Positions 43,793 to 53,346 of a stretch of 64,000 nucleotides of DNA are shown here, piece by piece; position 1 is the first letter of the stretch, and the number at the start of each line of letters is the position of its first letter. The DNA is from Phocaeicola plebeius (lineage in GTDB: Bacteria > Bacteroidota > Bacteroidia > Bacteroidales > Bacteroidaceae). The DNA lies in contig NZ_QSQT01000018.1 in the NCBI RefSeq assembly GCF_003437535.1, forward strand, positions 1 to 64,000, given 5' to 3'. Position numbers and translations under genes: made by a program. The notes under the pieces are model-generated. The model saw only the letters and a program-made list of their open reading frames with translations. It ran no database searches and was not told where the DNA came from.

Positions 43793-46418
43793 CACCACAT
43801 TCACCTTTAATGGCGAAAAGGTATTTTTAGCAGCAAGTCAGACACTTGGCACAGTTTTCAGCTATTTTCAGACAAGCCGTATCGGACTTACACAAGAAGA
43901 AGTGGAAGCCAGACAGTCTCTCTATGGGAAGAATGAAGTGGAACATGAGCAGAAAAAGAACCCCATATCGACTTTCATCAAAGCTTTTATCAATCCGTTT
44001 ATCGGCGTACTCACGGCGCTGGTCATCATTTCTTTTGTACTCGACGTACTGTTGGCCAACCCAGGTGAACAGGACTGGACAGCCATTATAATCATCCTGA
44101 CCATGGTTATCGCCAGCAGCATACTGCGTTTCTGGCAAGAGTGGAAAGCCAATGCCTCCAGTGAAGCTTTACTGAAAATGGTGACCAATACCTGTTACGT
44201 AAAACGAACCGGTAACCAGGACGAAGAAATCAACATAACCGACCTCGTTCCCGGAGATATTGTCATGATTGCTGCAGGAGACATGATTCCTGCCGACATG
44301 CGTATCATTGAAGCAAAAGACTTGTTTGTAAGCCAGTCTTCCTTGACGGGAGAATCAGACCCGATAGAAAAACGTCCGGAGGCCAAAGGAAACAAGCACA
44401 GCAAAGGAAGTGTAATTGAGCTGGAAAACATCTGCTTCATGGGGTCCAACGTAGTCAGCGGATCTGCTACCGGTATCGTGTTTGCAACCGGCAACAGTAC
44501 GTATTTGGGCACCATTGCCCGCAGCATTGCCGGACACCGTGCCGCTACAGCTTTCGACAAGGGAATCAGCAAAGTCAGTTTCCTGCTGATACGATTCATG
44601 CTCATCATGATTCCGTTCGTTTTCCTGGTAAACGGTGTGACTAAAGGCGACTGGCTGGAAGCATTTATCTTTGCCGTATCAGTAGCTGTAGGACTTACTC
44701 CTGAAATGCTCCCGATGATTGTTACTGCCAATCTGGCCAAAGGTGCCGTAGCCATGTCAAAGAAGAAAACCATTGTAAAAGACCTGAATGCCATTCAGAA
44801 CTTCGGGGCGATGAACATTCTCTGTACGGACAAAACCGGTACCCTTACCTGCGACCAGATTGTATTAGAAAAGTACATCAACGCCGATGGAAGCAACGAT
44901 GAAAGCCGACGTATCCTGCGCCATGCTTATTTCAACAGTTTCTTCCAGACCGGATTAAAGAACCTGATGGACAAAGCCATTCTGTCGCACGTAAAAGACT
45001 TGTCTTTGGAATACCTGAAGGATAATTACACAAAAGTAGATGAAATTCCGTTTGATTTTACCCGGCGAAGAATGTCGGTAGTGGTAGAAGACCGTCAAGG
45101 AAAACGACAGATTATCACCAAAGGAGCCGTAGAAGAAATGCTGGACATCTGCTCACATGCTGAGTTTAATGGAGAGGTGCACCCCATGACCATCGAACTG
45201 AAAAACAAGGCACGCGACATCATTGAGCAGATGAACAAGCAAGGCATGCGTGTCATTGCCGTAGCCCACAAAAGCTACCTGGAGAAAACTTGCGATTTCC
45301 GTATCGAGGACGAGAAAGACATGGTACTGATTGGGTATCTGGCTTTTCTGGACCCTCCCAAGCAATCGGCAGCCAGCGCCATCAAGCAATTGCATGAACA
45401 CGGCATTGAAATCAAGATTCTGTCTGGCGACAATGATGCGGTTGTTCGCACCATCGCCCGCCAAGTGGGTATCCGCACCGACAATGCCCTGACAGGCCCC
45501 ATTTTCGAAACGATGAGTGAAGAGGAAAAAATGAAAGCAGTCAACCAGACGACCGTATTTTCCAAACTTACTCCGATACAGAAAACGGAAATCATCACCC
45601 TGCTTCAGGCGCAACAGCACACAGTAGGCTTCTTAGGCGACGGAATCAATGATGCCGCAGCGTTGCGTCAGTCAGACATCGGTATCTCGGTAGATTCTGC
45701 AGTGGACATTGCCAAAGAAAGTGCCGACATTATCCTGCTGGAGAAAAGTCTGATGGTACTGGAAGACGGTGTACTGGAAGGACGAAAAACATTTGGCAAC
45801 ATCACCAAATACATCAAAATGACAGCCAGTTCCAACTTCGGAAACATGTTCAGTGTAATGGCAGCCAGTGCATTCCTTCCCTTCCTGCCCATGCTCCCCA
45901 TCCACCTGCTGATTCAAAATCTGCTGTACGATATTTCGCAGACCACGATTCCGTTCGACCGGATGGATGCAGAATACCTCCGGAAGCCACGTAAATGGGA
46001 TGCCTCCGATTTGAGCCGCTTCATGATATTCATCGGCCCCATCAGTTCCATTTTCGACATCGTTACCTATCTGGTGATGTGGTATGCTTTCGGATGCCAA
46101 AGCATGGAACATCAGACGCTGTTCCAATCCGGATGGTTTATCGAAGGTTTGCTGTCGCAGACCCTGATTGTGCACATGATACGTACCCGGAAAGTCCCCT
46201 TCATACAAAGCTGTGCCTCCTGGCAAGTAACCGGACTTACCCTGCTGATTATGGCCATCGGTATCCTGCTGCCTTTCACCCCGTTTGGAAGCTCTATCGG
46301 ACTGGAAGCGCTGCCATTAAGCTATTTCCCCTGGCTCATCGGTATCCTGTTGTCCTACTGCATACTGACTCAATTAATTAAGAACTGGTATATTCATCGT
46401 TTTACCAAATGGTTATGA
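43764..46418 (+). CDS. mgtA: magnesium-importing P-type ATPase
   Basis: The 884-residue P3B-type ATPase has the phosphorylation motif CTDKTGTLT (Asp356), TGES in the actuator domain, GDGINDAAAL in the hinge and about ten membrane helices. QNLLYDISQT near residue 720 is typical of MgtA/MgtB. It imports magnesium at low external concentration. The start may be 43764 or the ATG at 43770. It follows the two-component system and overlaps the porin gene by 4 nt. Confidence 0.95.
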   Translation: MIMWKKRKSSTTFTFNGEKVFLAASQTLGTVFSYFQTSRIGLTQEEVEARQSLYGKNEVEHEQKKNPISTFIKAFINPFIGVLTALVIISFVLDVLLANPGEQDWTAIIIILTMVIASSILRFWQEWKANASSEALLKMVTNTCYVKRTGNQDEEINITDLVPGDIVMIAAGDMIPADMRIIEAKDLFVSQSSLTGESDPIEKRPEAKGNKHSKGSVIELENICFMGSNVVSGSATGIVFATGNSTYLGTIARSIAGHRAATAFDKGISKVSFLLIRFMLIMIPFVFLVNGVTKGDWLEAFIFAVSVAVGLTPEMLPMIVTANLAKGAVAMSKKKTIVKDLNAIQNFGAMNILCTDKTGTLTCDQIVLEKYINADGSNDESRRILRHAYFNSFFQTGLKNLMDKAILSHVKDLSLEYLKDNYTKVDEIPFDFTRRRMSVVVEDRQGKRQIITKGAVEEMLDICSHAEFNGEVHPMTIELKNKARDIIEQMNKQGMRVIAVAHKSYLEKTCDFRIEDEKDMVLIGYLAFLDPPKQSAASAIKQLHEHGIEIKILSGDNDAVVRTIARQVGIRTDNALTGPIFETMSEEEKMKAVNQTTVFSKLTPIQKTEIITLLQAQQHTVGFLGDGINDAAALRQSDIGISVDSAVDIAKESADIILLEKSLMVLEDGVLEGRKTFGNITKYIKMTASSNFGNMFSVMAASAFLPFLPMLPIHLLIQNLLYDISQTTIPFDRMDAEYLRKPRKWDASDLSRFMIFIGPISSIFDIVTYLVMWYAFGCQSMEHQTLFQSGWFIEGLLSQTLIVHMIRTRKVPFIQSCASWQVTGLTLLIMAIGILLPFTPFGSSIGLEALPLSYFPWLIGILLSYCILTQLIKNWYIHRFTKWL

Positions 46419-47449
46419 CAAGATTCATGAAACTGTTCCTGTCCCTCGCCGCAGTGTCCTGTCACTGCGGCCTGGCTCAGGAACTTCAAGTAAGCTACAC
46501 CACAGAACTACAAAGCGATTTCAAACAAGGAAGTAACTGGGTTAATCTGCTAAGACTGGATTTCACTCATTCATTAGGCAAACACACGACATTACAAGCT
46601 GCCACCATCAGTACAGCCAGAACCCGCTCCGAATCACTGGCTGATGATTTTCAGACCTTTTCCAACATTGAAGAAGAAAACCATCCGCTTGCCCTCGCTA
46701 CATTGGGCGTCCAGCAACAGTTCGGTCATTCCTCGCTCTTTTTCGGTATCCGGAACTTGAATGAAGACTATTTCACTTCCCCTGCTACCTCGTTATTCAC
46801 CAACAGTTCATGTGGTATCTTCCCCACCTTGGCCGCCGATTACCAAATAGCCAATTATCCGGTAGCTTCCGTCGGACTGCATTATGAATTGCAATTCACA
46901 CGATGGTCCTTACAAGCATCGGTATACAACGGAAAAGGTTACTACCGGTTTGCAGGAAAAGAAAACGTATTCCGGTTCTGCCCGCAGCAAGACGGAATAC
47001 TCAGTATCACTTCACTAAACTATCAACAACATGGCAGCAAGTATCATGTGGGCTTTGCTCTACATAGCGGCATGTATATGGACTATGAAGAGGGAACTCC
47101 AGAAAACACAGAAAAAGAAAGGAGAAAAATAATTTGGGGATATGCAGAGCAACGTCTTGCTCCCGGTCTGCATGCACTCCTGCAAGGTTCATTCCAGTCA
47201 GGTGCCTCCAGAGGATGCAAAAGTTATGCCGGCGCAGGTCTCACCTGGCAATGTGGAAAAACAGAAGGCGGACTGTTCACCGACTACGCCCGATTTTCCC
47301 CTTCATACGAATGGGCCAGTGAATTTACATGGAAAATCCCCTGTTCAGGCAACGGATTTATACAACCCACCTTACATTTCATTCAGCAAGCAGGAGCACA
47401 CTATCTGATAGGCTTATTGCGCTTCAGCTATGTGCTCCCGACTACCTGA
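46415..47449 (+). CDS. porin-like outer-membrane protein cotranscribed with mgtA
   Basis: The start is placed at 46415, giving an ATGA overlap with the mgtA stop; the frame extends upstream to 46409. The 344-residue product has a signal peptide (MKLFLSLAAVSCHCGLAQ) and amphipathic strands throughout (VASVGLHYELQFTRWSLQASVYNG, GYAEQRLAPGLHALLQGSF, YLIGLLRFSYVLP). It resembles carbohydrate-selective porins of the OprB type, but the tight coupling with mgtA suggests passage of magnesium or its complexes through the outer membrane. That role is inference. Confidence 0.75.
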   Translation: MTRFMKLFLSLAAVSCHCGLAQELQVSYTTELQSDFKQGSNWVNLLRLDFTHSLGKHTTLQAATISTARTRSESLADDFQTFSNIEEENHPLALATLGVQQQFGHSSLFFGIRNLNEDYFTSPATSLFTNSSCGIFPTLAADYQIANYPVASVGLHYELQFTRWSLQASVYNGKGYYRFAGKENVFRFCPQQDGILSITSLNYQQHGSKYHVGFALHSGMYMDYEEGTPENTEKERRKIIWGYAEQRLAPGLHALLQGSFQSGASRGCKSYAGAGLTWQCGKTEGGLFTDYARFSPSYEWASEFTWKIPCSGNGFIQPTLHFIQQAGAHYLIGLLRFSYVLPTT

Positions 47450-47455
47450 CATTTA

Positions 47456-49513
47456 TTATTTTACGACAAATTCATCAGTAAACAAGAAACCGCCGGCCTC
47501 AGGATTGATATCAGCCTGCACGCGTACGTAACGAGCCTCACAACTACCTGTCCAGTCATACGTCTGAATGGTCAACTGTTCGTCCGTAATGGGCAGTGTA
47601 GTAGTGATGGTTTTCAAAAGTGTATATTCTTTTCCATCGTTTGAAATCAGGAAGCTGACTTTCTGCGGGAGGAACACACCCGGACCTCTCAACTGCATGA
47701 AATCAATGGAAAGCTGCTGAATAGGTTGTGATTTTTCCAAATCCACAATCACATCGGCCCCTTTTCCAAGGAATCCCTGCCAGCGCTGGTCGGTATATAC
47801 CCAACCACCATGTATGCCGTTAGTCAATGCCGATTCTCCTCCTGCCGGATAAGAGTCCGAATAAGGACGTACATATTCCACCTTCTTCCCCTTTGCCAGA
47901 TGATTATCCACGCTCAATGCTACCGGACGGTTTCCTACCTCATTTTGCAAGTCAAAAGTATGGTAGCCCATTGAGTTCAGCACCTTTACTTCCTGCAAAG
48001 CCTCTGCATGGAAACGTTTCCAGTCTTTCTGCTCCGGATTTGTCCAGGCAACTTCAGCCAAAGCCAGCAAACGAGGATAAATCATATATTCAGCATGCTC
48101 GGGTGTCGGTATATATTCCGTCCACACATTTCCCTGTACACCCCACACGCAATCCAGTTTATCAGCGGGGAAAGCCTCCGTTATCGGTTCGTATGAATAA
48201 ACCTTTTCCAGCGGGAGGTATCCTCCGATGGCTTCCGGCTGCGTGCGCGGTGCATCCTGGTAGCTGTCAAAATAGCAATATGCTCCCGGTGACAAGATGG
48301 TACGCAATCCTCTTTTTACAGATTCCGCACCTTTATCTTCTCCACGCCACACTGTTACGGCAGAAGTTTCATCCAGTTCACCTGTCAGAATCTCATCCCA
48401 GCCAATCATCTTGCGGCCGTTCTCTTTCAAAAACTTCTCAATTCTGGATACAAGATATTCCTGCAATTCACCTTCTTCCTTCATTCCCTCTGCTTTCATG
48501 AGTGCCTGACAGTCGGGACATTGTTTCCAATGATTGGTACTTGCCTCATCTCCACCAATATGAATGTATTCTGAAGGGAACAACTCCATCACTTCTTTCA
48601 ATACATTGGTCAGGAACTCATAAGTCAATTCCTTTCCCGGACAAAACTCTCCACCAGGTTTCAAATCCCCTCCACAAGCCAGTTGCGGAAGAGCGGCCAA
48701 TACTTCTTCCGAGTGAGCCGGCATTTCAATTTCCGGAATCACCGTGATATGACGCTGACGGGCATATTCTACGATTTCCTTCACATCTTCCTGCGTATAA
48801 TATCCTCCGGAAGCTCCAAGAGCATCTTGTCTGCAATACGTACGTCCGCCGTTCCACCAGCTTTTCCAGTCTGGGAAAGGACGATAGGCCGTTTCACGCG
48901 TCAGTTCCGGATATTTCTTGATTTCAATTCTCCATCCGGCTCCATCCGTCAAGTGCCAATGGAAGCGGTTCAGCTTATACCGTGCCAGTGCATCAATCTG
49001 TTTCTTGACAAATTCTTTTGTATAGAAATGACGTGACACATCCAGGTGCATGCCTCGATACGAAAAGCGGGGAGCATCTTCTATCGTCACTTCAGGAAGC
49101 CGATACGTACCATTTCCACTCTCACGCGCCAGCTGCACAATAGACTGAAAAGCATAAAACAGCCCCGAAGCTGAAGTAGCCTCAGCCTGAATACCTTTTT
49201 TTGTCACTTTCAAACGATAAGCTTCTTCTTTCATCTTCGCATTTTCCGGACTGACAAGTTTAAAAGTAATGTCAGCCTTTCCTTTCTTCTTATAAGTCAG
49301 CGACAAAGGAGAGTTACTCACATAAGATACAAAATCGTCTTTATCAGTTCCTGTCAGGTTACAGGAGAAAGATGCCTGTGCACGAAGCACAAAATGTCCG
49401 TCCCCACACACCATCTGCTGAGGATTAGGAATCACATACGTGTCAGATACCGAAGAAGCCATGGCAGAAAAAGCCATTGCCACACAGAAATAAAGGAATA
49501 ACAAGGATTTCAT
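47456..49513 (-). CDS. GH20 beta-N-acetylhexosaminidase with F5/8-type C-terminal domain
   Basis: The start at 49513 (MKSLLFLYFCVAMAFSAMA) begins the signal peptide; an upstream ATG at 49546 would put a charged tail in front. The 685-residue protein has a GH20b N-terminal domain, a TIM barrel with FSYRGMHLDVSRHFY, the catalytic Asp-Glu pair in HIGGDEASTNHW and WGVQGNVWTEY. A C-terminal discoidin-like domain (residues about 560-685, ISNDGKEYTLLKTI) probably binds glycans. It releases GlcNAc or GalNAc in the periplasm or at the surface. Confidence 0.93.
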   Translation of the reverse strand: MKSLLFLYFCVAMAFSAMASSVSDTYVIPNPQQMVCGDGHFVLRAQASFSCNLTGTDKDDFVSYVSNSPLSLTYKKKGKADITFKLVSPENAKMKEEAYRLKVTKKGIQAEATSASGLFYAFQSIVQLARESGNGTYRLPEVTIEDAPRFSYRGMHLDVSRHFYTKEFVKKQIDALARYKLNRFHWHLTDGAGWRIEIKKYPELTRETAYRPFPDWKSWWNGGRTYCRQDALGASGGYYTQEDVKEIVEYARQRHITVIPEIEMPAHSEEVLAALPQLACGGDLKPGGEFCPGKELTYEFLTNVLKEVMELFPSEYIHIGGDEASTNHWKQCPDCQALMKAEGMKEEGELQEYLVSRIEKFLKENGRKMIGWDEILTGELDETSAVTVWRGEDKGAESVKRGLRTILSPGAYCYFDSYQDAPRTQPEAIGGYLPLEKVYSYEPITEAFPADKLDCVWGVQGNVWTEYIPTPEHAEYMIYPRLLALAEVAWTNPEQKDWKRFHAEALQEVKVLNSMGYHTFDLQNEVGNRPVALSVDNHLAKGKKVEYVRPYSDSYPAGGESALTNGIHGGWVYTDQRWQGFLGKGADVIVDLEKSQPIQQLSIDFMQLRGPGVFLPQKVSFLISNDGKEYTLLKTITTTLPITDEQLTIQTYDWTGSCEARYVRVQADINPEAGGFLFTDEFVVK

Positions 49514-49622
49514 TTTATCGATAATTTTAATATGAATTTCTTTCATGCATTTTTAAAGTTAACCATTTCTCTCCTAAAAAACAAATCAGCGCAAACTTTT
49601 CTGTTTTTCATTTTTGAGAAAG

Positions 49623-49658
49623 AACAAAAAAAATCTCGTAAAACCTTGATTTTACGAG
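49623..49658 (-). terminator. terminator of the disrupted tRNA-Ser gene
   Basis: On the minus strand TCTCGTAAAA pairs with TTTTACGAGA (10 bp, loop TCAAGG), followed by eight T. It lies 16 bp beyond the tRNA-Ser 3'-end sequence, where a tRNA terminator is expected. Confidence 0.8.
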
Positions 49659-49673
49659 AATTACTATTTCCTT

Positions 49674-49705
49674 GCGGAGAGACAGGATTATGAACCTTTC
49701 TCTCC
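49674..49705 (-). other. attachment site: tRNA-Ser 3' end at the left edge of the element
   Basis: The minus strand reads GGAGAGA, then GGTTCATAAT, then CCTGTCTCTCCGC. The last 13 bases are the known tRNA-Ser 3'-end core used by NBU2-type integrases, and GGTTCATAAT is a T loop. No tRNA body lies upstream (an intact tRNA-Ser would reach about 49760). GGAGAGA (49699-49705) pairs with TCTCTCC (49676-49682), mimicking the acceptor stem or forming the recombinase core inverted repeat. The element would lie to the right. Confidence 0.75.
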
Positions 49706-49889
49706 AAAATCCTTATAAATCAACATTTTAATTCAGTTCAATTTTTCAAGTGTAACGATTTAGTAACTGAAAACTGTCTTTTATTGTCATCCATAGACTT
49801 TCAATTGTCTATGCTTCATCATTACTTCACAAAGATACATTATTTTTTTATACTATACAATTAGCTTATGTCAATAATAACCGCTTTAG
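49706..49889. other. element terminal region without genes
   Basis: This AT-rich end holds a small hairpin (CATAGAC/GTCTATG at 49791-49814), a direct repeat GTAAC-6 nt-GTAAC at 49752-49767 that could be an integrase arm site, and a minus-strand TATCTTTG (about 49841-49834). That last box would direct transcription outward across the attachment site. Confidence 0.4.
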
Positions 49890-52800
49890 TTATGAATTTG
49901 ATTTTAATTTTACATTTTCCTTAATATACTTCATATAACCTGCTTTATTAACAAGTTTCAATTTACAAATAGAACCTATTTGTTGTCGAATATTATAATC
50001 TAAAGAATTATGATATACATAATTAACAACTCTCGCTCTAATTATTTCTAATACGACTGGATTATTTTCAAACTCATTAACTAAATCTTTTAATTCTTTG
50101 ACATTTAGTTTGTTGTAATATGTGTTTATTGTAAATGATACAATTCTTGCAGCAGGGGTTCCTATATCTTTTGCAATATCATTGAATACTTCTTTCATAT
50201 TGGGGGTACCAATAGATAACGATAAATTGGAAAAGAAAGAAAGACACACACGATACAGCATCATTTGTAACAACTTCTGAATCTTAACTTCAATTTTAGC
50301 ATCAGCTTTTATATCTAATTTCTTATCTTTTATGAGATTAACAATTTCATCTTGTGCATCATCTATCATTTTTACAAAAAAAGAAATTGACCTAAAACTA
50401 ACATAATAGGATTGCTTTATTAGCGAGACTATTTGATTCTTTGAAAAAGTATCCTTTTGATTTTTTACAATTTGGCCTAATATCTTTACTATTTTAAAAG
50501 AATCATTTATATCTTTAAGATTCTCATCCTTCTCAAAGTCCTCATCGTTAATTTTTTCATTTTCAAATGATATTTTTTGTGAAATTTCATCCGATTTTTT
50601 TAATAGCTTTATTCTTTCTTCATGAGGGTTAACATCGTCCCTTAATACTTTATGTCCTATATCATCAACAAGGTCATTTAACATTGTAAACAACTTGTCC
50701 GTAGTATCTAAAGTTATTGGATCATACTCATTAAATGGAAGCATTGTAGTTAAGAGTAACTCATCTATAATAAAACTTATATTACTATGATTTACTAGAA
50801 ATATCAAAATATTAGCTTCACGTTCTTTATGTAAATTGTTACATAAATTTGTAACAATCTTTTCTTGTTCTTTTTTATTATCTATAGATGATATTTTTAG
50901 AGAAATAAGATAATAATATATATATTTATATGGGATGCAGAAATTCTCACTTTCATCCTTTATAATATATGATTTAAATAAAATCTCTAATAGCTTATCG
51001 GGTGTAAAACTAACAAAGTAAGTTTCTTTATGCTTAGTGTAAAAAGCATAAAATTCATCTTTTGTAAATGAATCTTTATTAAGGCAATAAAGCTCATATG
51101 AAAATTCTGATAGGAATTTTATAATACCTTCTATTTTATTATGGGGAACTTCAGCCTTATATAAAGCTGCTATCATCAAAGAATAATAACAAAAGGCATA
51201 TGATGTTTGCGAAATATCGAATCTTCGTAAACTGCCATTTAGTCCTTGCAGGAATGACAATATAAATATAGGATAGGAAGGTACATATTGCTCTCCTAAT
51301 AAATTTGATATTTGATCAAATGTTAATTTAATCTCATGCTCTATTGCTATATTATCGCATGTAAATGGATCTTGTCCTAAACGAATCCATTTTTCTATCA
51401 ACTCATTTCGTTTTTCATATCCGAGACTTTTCAGATGAAAGCGTTTTACATCGGATTCTTTTTGAGAACTAATGATTAGACTTTTGATATCATTTTGTAC
51501 CTTTGTCGTCACTATAATCTTTTCTGCAAATTTTATTAGTTCATTTAAAAGTGCAGATTTTCCTTCATTATTTAAGTAAGATTCATTTAAATCTTCAACA
51601 ATAATAATTTTTTTATCCTTATTCAGTTGTTTGAATTTTTCATAGGAAAAACTATCATTATTATATTGTTGCTTATATGCTTTCTTTATTTGTTCATTTA
51701 TATTTATAGCTTTAATATCTTTTCCTTTTATTAATAATGGATACATTCCTTTATCATAAAAATTTAAGAAAAGCATTTTCATTAAAGATGACTTTCCTGA
51801 TTGAGTGTCTCCTTCTATTATTGTAATTTTTCCTCCAAAATCATTTTTAAGAATGCTTTTAGAATTAATATATTGAATATATTTTGTGCTAAAAGTCTCA
51901 ATAGGCTCAAGATCTTGATAAACGAATATATCTGGTAATATCAAATTTTCTTTTAATGGATGTTTTATTGGTATATCAATTGAATTGAGCCACTGATAAA
52001 AAACATCATCCAATGTAATTCCTATAATTTTTTTATGAAGATAAAAAATATTATTGCTTGCAGATATATTTCTATATATTAATTCATCTGCATCATACTT
52101 AAATCTCAAATTCTCTATTTCCTTTGTGCTTGTATCATATTTTAATATGCCAAATTCTGACATGTCGTTATATTGAAACGCTCCTCCTTCTAGATATATT
52201 ATATTCTCTTTCTTTTCTAAGCTTGTAACAACCTGTTGCTTGAGACTATGTTCATGACCACACATCACGATATCAGAAACATCTATTAGGTGAGATTCAA
52301 ACATTTTTTTAGGATTCTCTTGTGTATTACCAGGAGATAACCATCCAGTATTATGATGAAATAGGGAAATCACAACTTTCTCCTTAGTCCCATCACGGTA
52401 CAAATATTTTTCTTTAGGAATTATCAAAGAACCAATTTTTTCATTTAATGTTGATAGGAAACTTGAATTATAACAATGGAAAACAATATTTTCATCAAGG
52501 GTTAAACGAACTTCTACTTTATACGAAATGCATGGTTCATAATTTACACCTGTAATTCTACTAAGAAAATTCCAAAAATTCTTTTGAGGTTCCAAACATT
52601 TGGCAATAATATTATCATCAATTTTTGTATTAGTTAATAAAATTCTATCTATTACAATATCTCTTATTGAATCATCTTTAAAATCGCAGTCATGATTTCC
52701 TGGAACTATTACATATTGAAATGAATTAATATATGTAGATCTTTCTCTTATTTGGCGTTCAATCTCCTTGAAGAACTCATATGCGATATCATATTGATTC

Positions 52801-52964
52801 ATATCTCCTGAAAATGAAATATCTCCAGTGATAACTAATACTATTTTTGAACAATCTGTTAATTCAGAACAACAAGCATCTATAAATAAGTCTTTTTTAC
52901 CTAAAACAAAATCCTCCAATGAGTTAAAATGAATATCAGAGAGTTGAATGATTCCTAATTTCAT
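49890..52964 (-). CDS. metallophosphoesterase-STAND NTPase fusion, candidate defence protein
   Basis: This 1024-residue single-gene protein has a calcineurin-like phosphoesterase domain (residues 1-300). All metal-binding motifs are present: SDIH (Asp10, His12), GDISFSGD (Asp48), GNHD (90-92), FHHN (His203/204) and GHEH (237-239). A linker leads to a P-loop NTPase domain with Walker A GDTQSGKSS (385-393, Lys391) and Walker B KKIIIVEDLN (451-460). The last 400 residues are helical and Asn/Lys/Ile-rich, as expected of a sensor. Effector-NTPase-sensor order is that of STAND immune proteins. The gene is far more AT-rich than its neighbours and lies beside the attachment site. The partner and trigger are unknown. 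Confidence 0.82.
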   Translation of the reverse strand: MKLGIIQLSDIHFNSLEDFVLGKKDLFIDACCSELTDCSKIVLVITGDISFSGDMNQYDIAYEFFKEIERQIRERSTYINSFQYVIVPGNHDCDFKDDSIRDIVIDRILLTNTKIDDNIIAKCLEPQKNFWNFLSRITGVNYEPCISYKVEVRLTLDENIVFHCYNSSFLSTLNEKIGSLIIPKEKYLYRDGTKEKVVISLFHHNTGWLSPGNTQENPKKMFESHLIDVSDIVMCGHEHSLKQQVVTSLEKKENIIYLEGGAFQYNDMSEFGILKYDTSTKEIENLRFKYDADELIYRNISASNNIFYLHKKIIGITLDDVFYQWLNSIDIPIKHPLKENLILPDIFVYQDLEPIETFSTKYIQYINSKSILKNDFGGKITIIEGDTQSGKSSLMKMLFLNFYDKGMYPLLIKGKDIKAININEQIKKAYKQQYNNDSFSYEKFKQLNKDKKIIIVEDLNESYLNNEGKSALLNELIKFAEKIIVTTKVQNDIKSLIISSQKESDVKRFHLKSLGYEKRNELIEKWIRLGQDPFTCDNIAIEHEIKLTFDQISNLLGEQYVPSYPIFILSFLQGLNGSLRRFDISQTSYAFCYYSLMIAALYKAEVPHNKIEGIIKFLSEFSYELYCLNKDSFTKDEFYAFYTKHKETYFVSFTPDKLLEILFKSYIIKDESENFCIPYKYIYYYLISLKISSIDNKKEQEKIVTNLCNNLHKEREANILIFLVNHSNISFIIDELLLTTMLPFNEYDPITLDTTDKLFTMLNDLVDDIGHKVLRDDVNPHEERIKLLKKSDEISQKISFENEKINDEDFEKDENLKDINDSFKIVKILGQIVKNQKDTFSKNQIVSLIKQSYYVSFRSISFFVKMIDDAQDEIVNLIKDKKLDIKADAKIEVKIQKLLQMMLYRVCLSFFSNLSLSIGTPNMKEVFNDIAKDIGTPAARIVSFTINTYYNKLNVKELKDLVNEFENNPVVLEIIRARVVNYVYHNSLDYNIRQQIGSICKLKLVNKAGYMKYIKENVKLKSNS

Positions 52965-53144
52965 ATAGCTATACTTCTAATAATTTGCAAAATACTTTTT
53001 GTATTATATTGTAAAATTAATAATTATCAAGTTCAAAAGCAAGCAAATTGTTATTTATATAACAGCAAAGGCTATTTAAAATGCAATCTCACGAATAATA
53101 ACCAGGAATCTTCCCATGACACACAAAATTCGATTTCAGAAACA

Positions 53145-53346
53145 GTACAAGCAAAAGAAAAGCCCACAGCGACCACAATGTCATAAATGACACTGCCATC
53201 GCCGTGGGCACTTCTTTTATATGCTTGTACTAAAACGGTAAAACCGTTCTTATAGTCATTATTTCATCCATATACAAGTAGCCGAAAATGCCACTTCTAC
53301 AGGACACGCCAAGCGTGGATCTGTTCTTGTGACCATTTTCGGCTAC
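53145..53346. other. structured non-coding region with two long hairpins
   Basis: Hairpin 1 (53145-53230) pairs GTACAAGCA...GCCCACAGCG with CGCCGTGGGC...TGCTTGTAC, with a small inner palindrome TGTCAT/ATGACA. A short AACGGT/ACCGTT hairpin follows (about 53235-53249). Hairpin 2 (53278-53346) pairs GTAGCCGAAAATG perfectly with CATTTTCGGCTAC and contains CACGC/GCGTG. It could be an RNA, a transfer or replication origin, or a regulatory leader. No named family is recognised. Confidence 0.6.
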
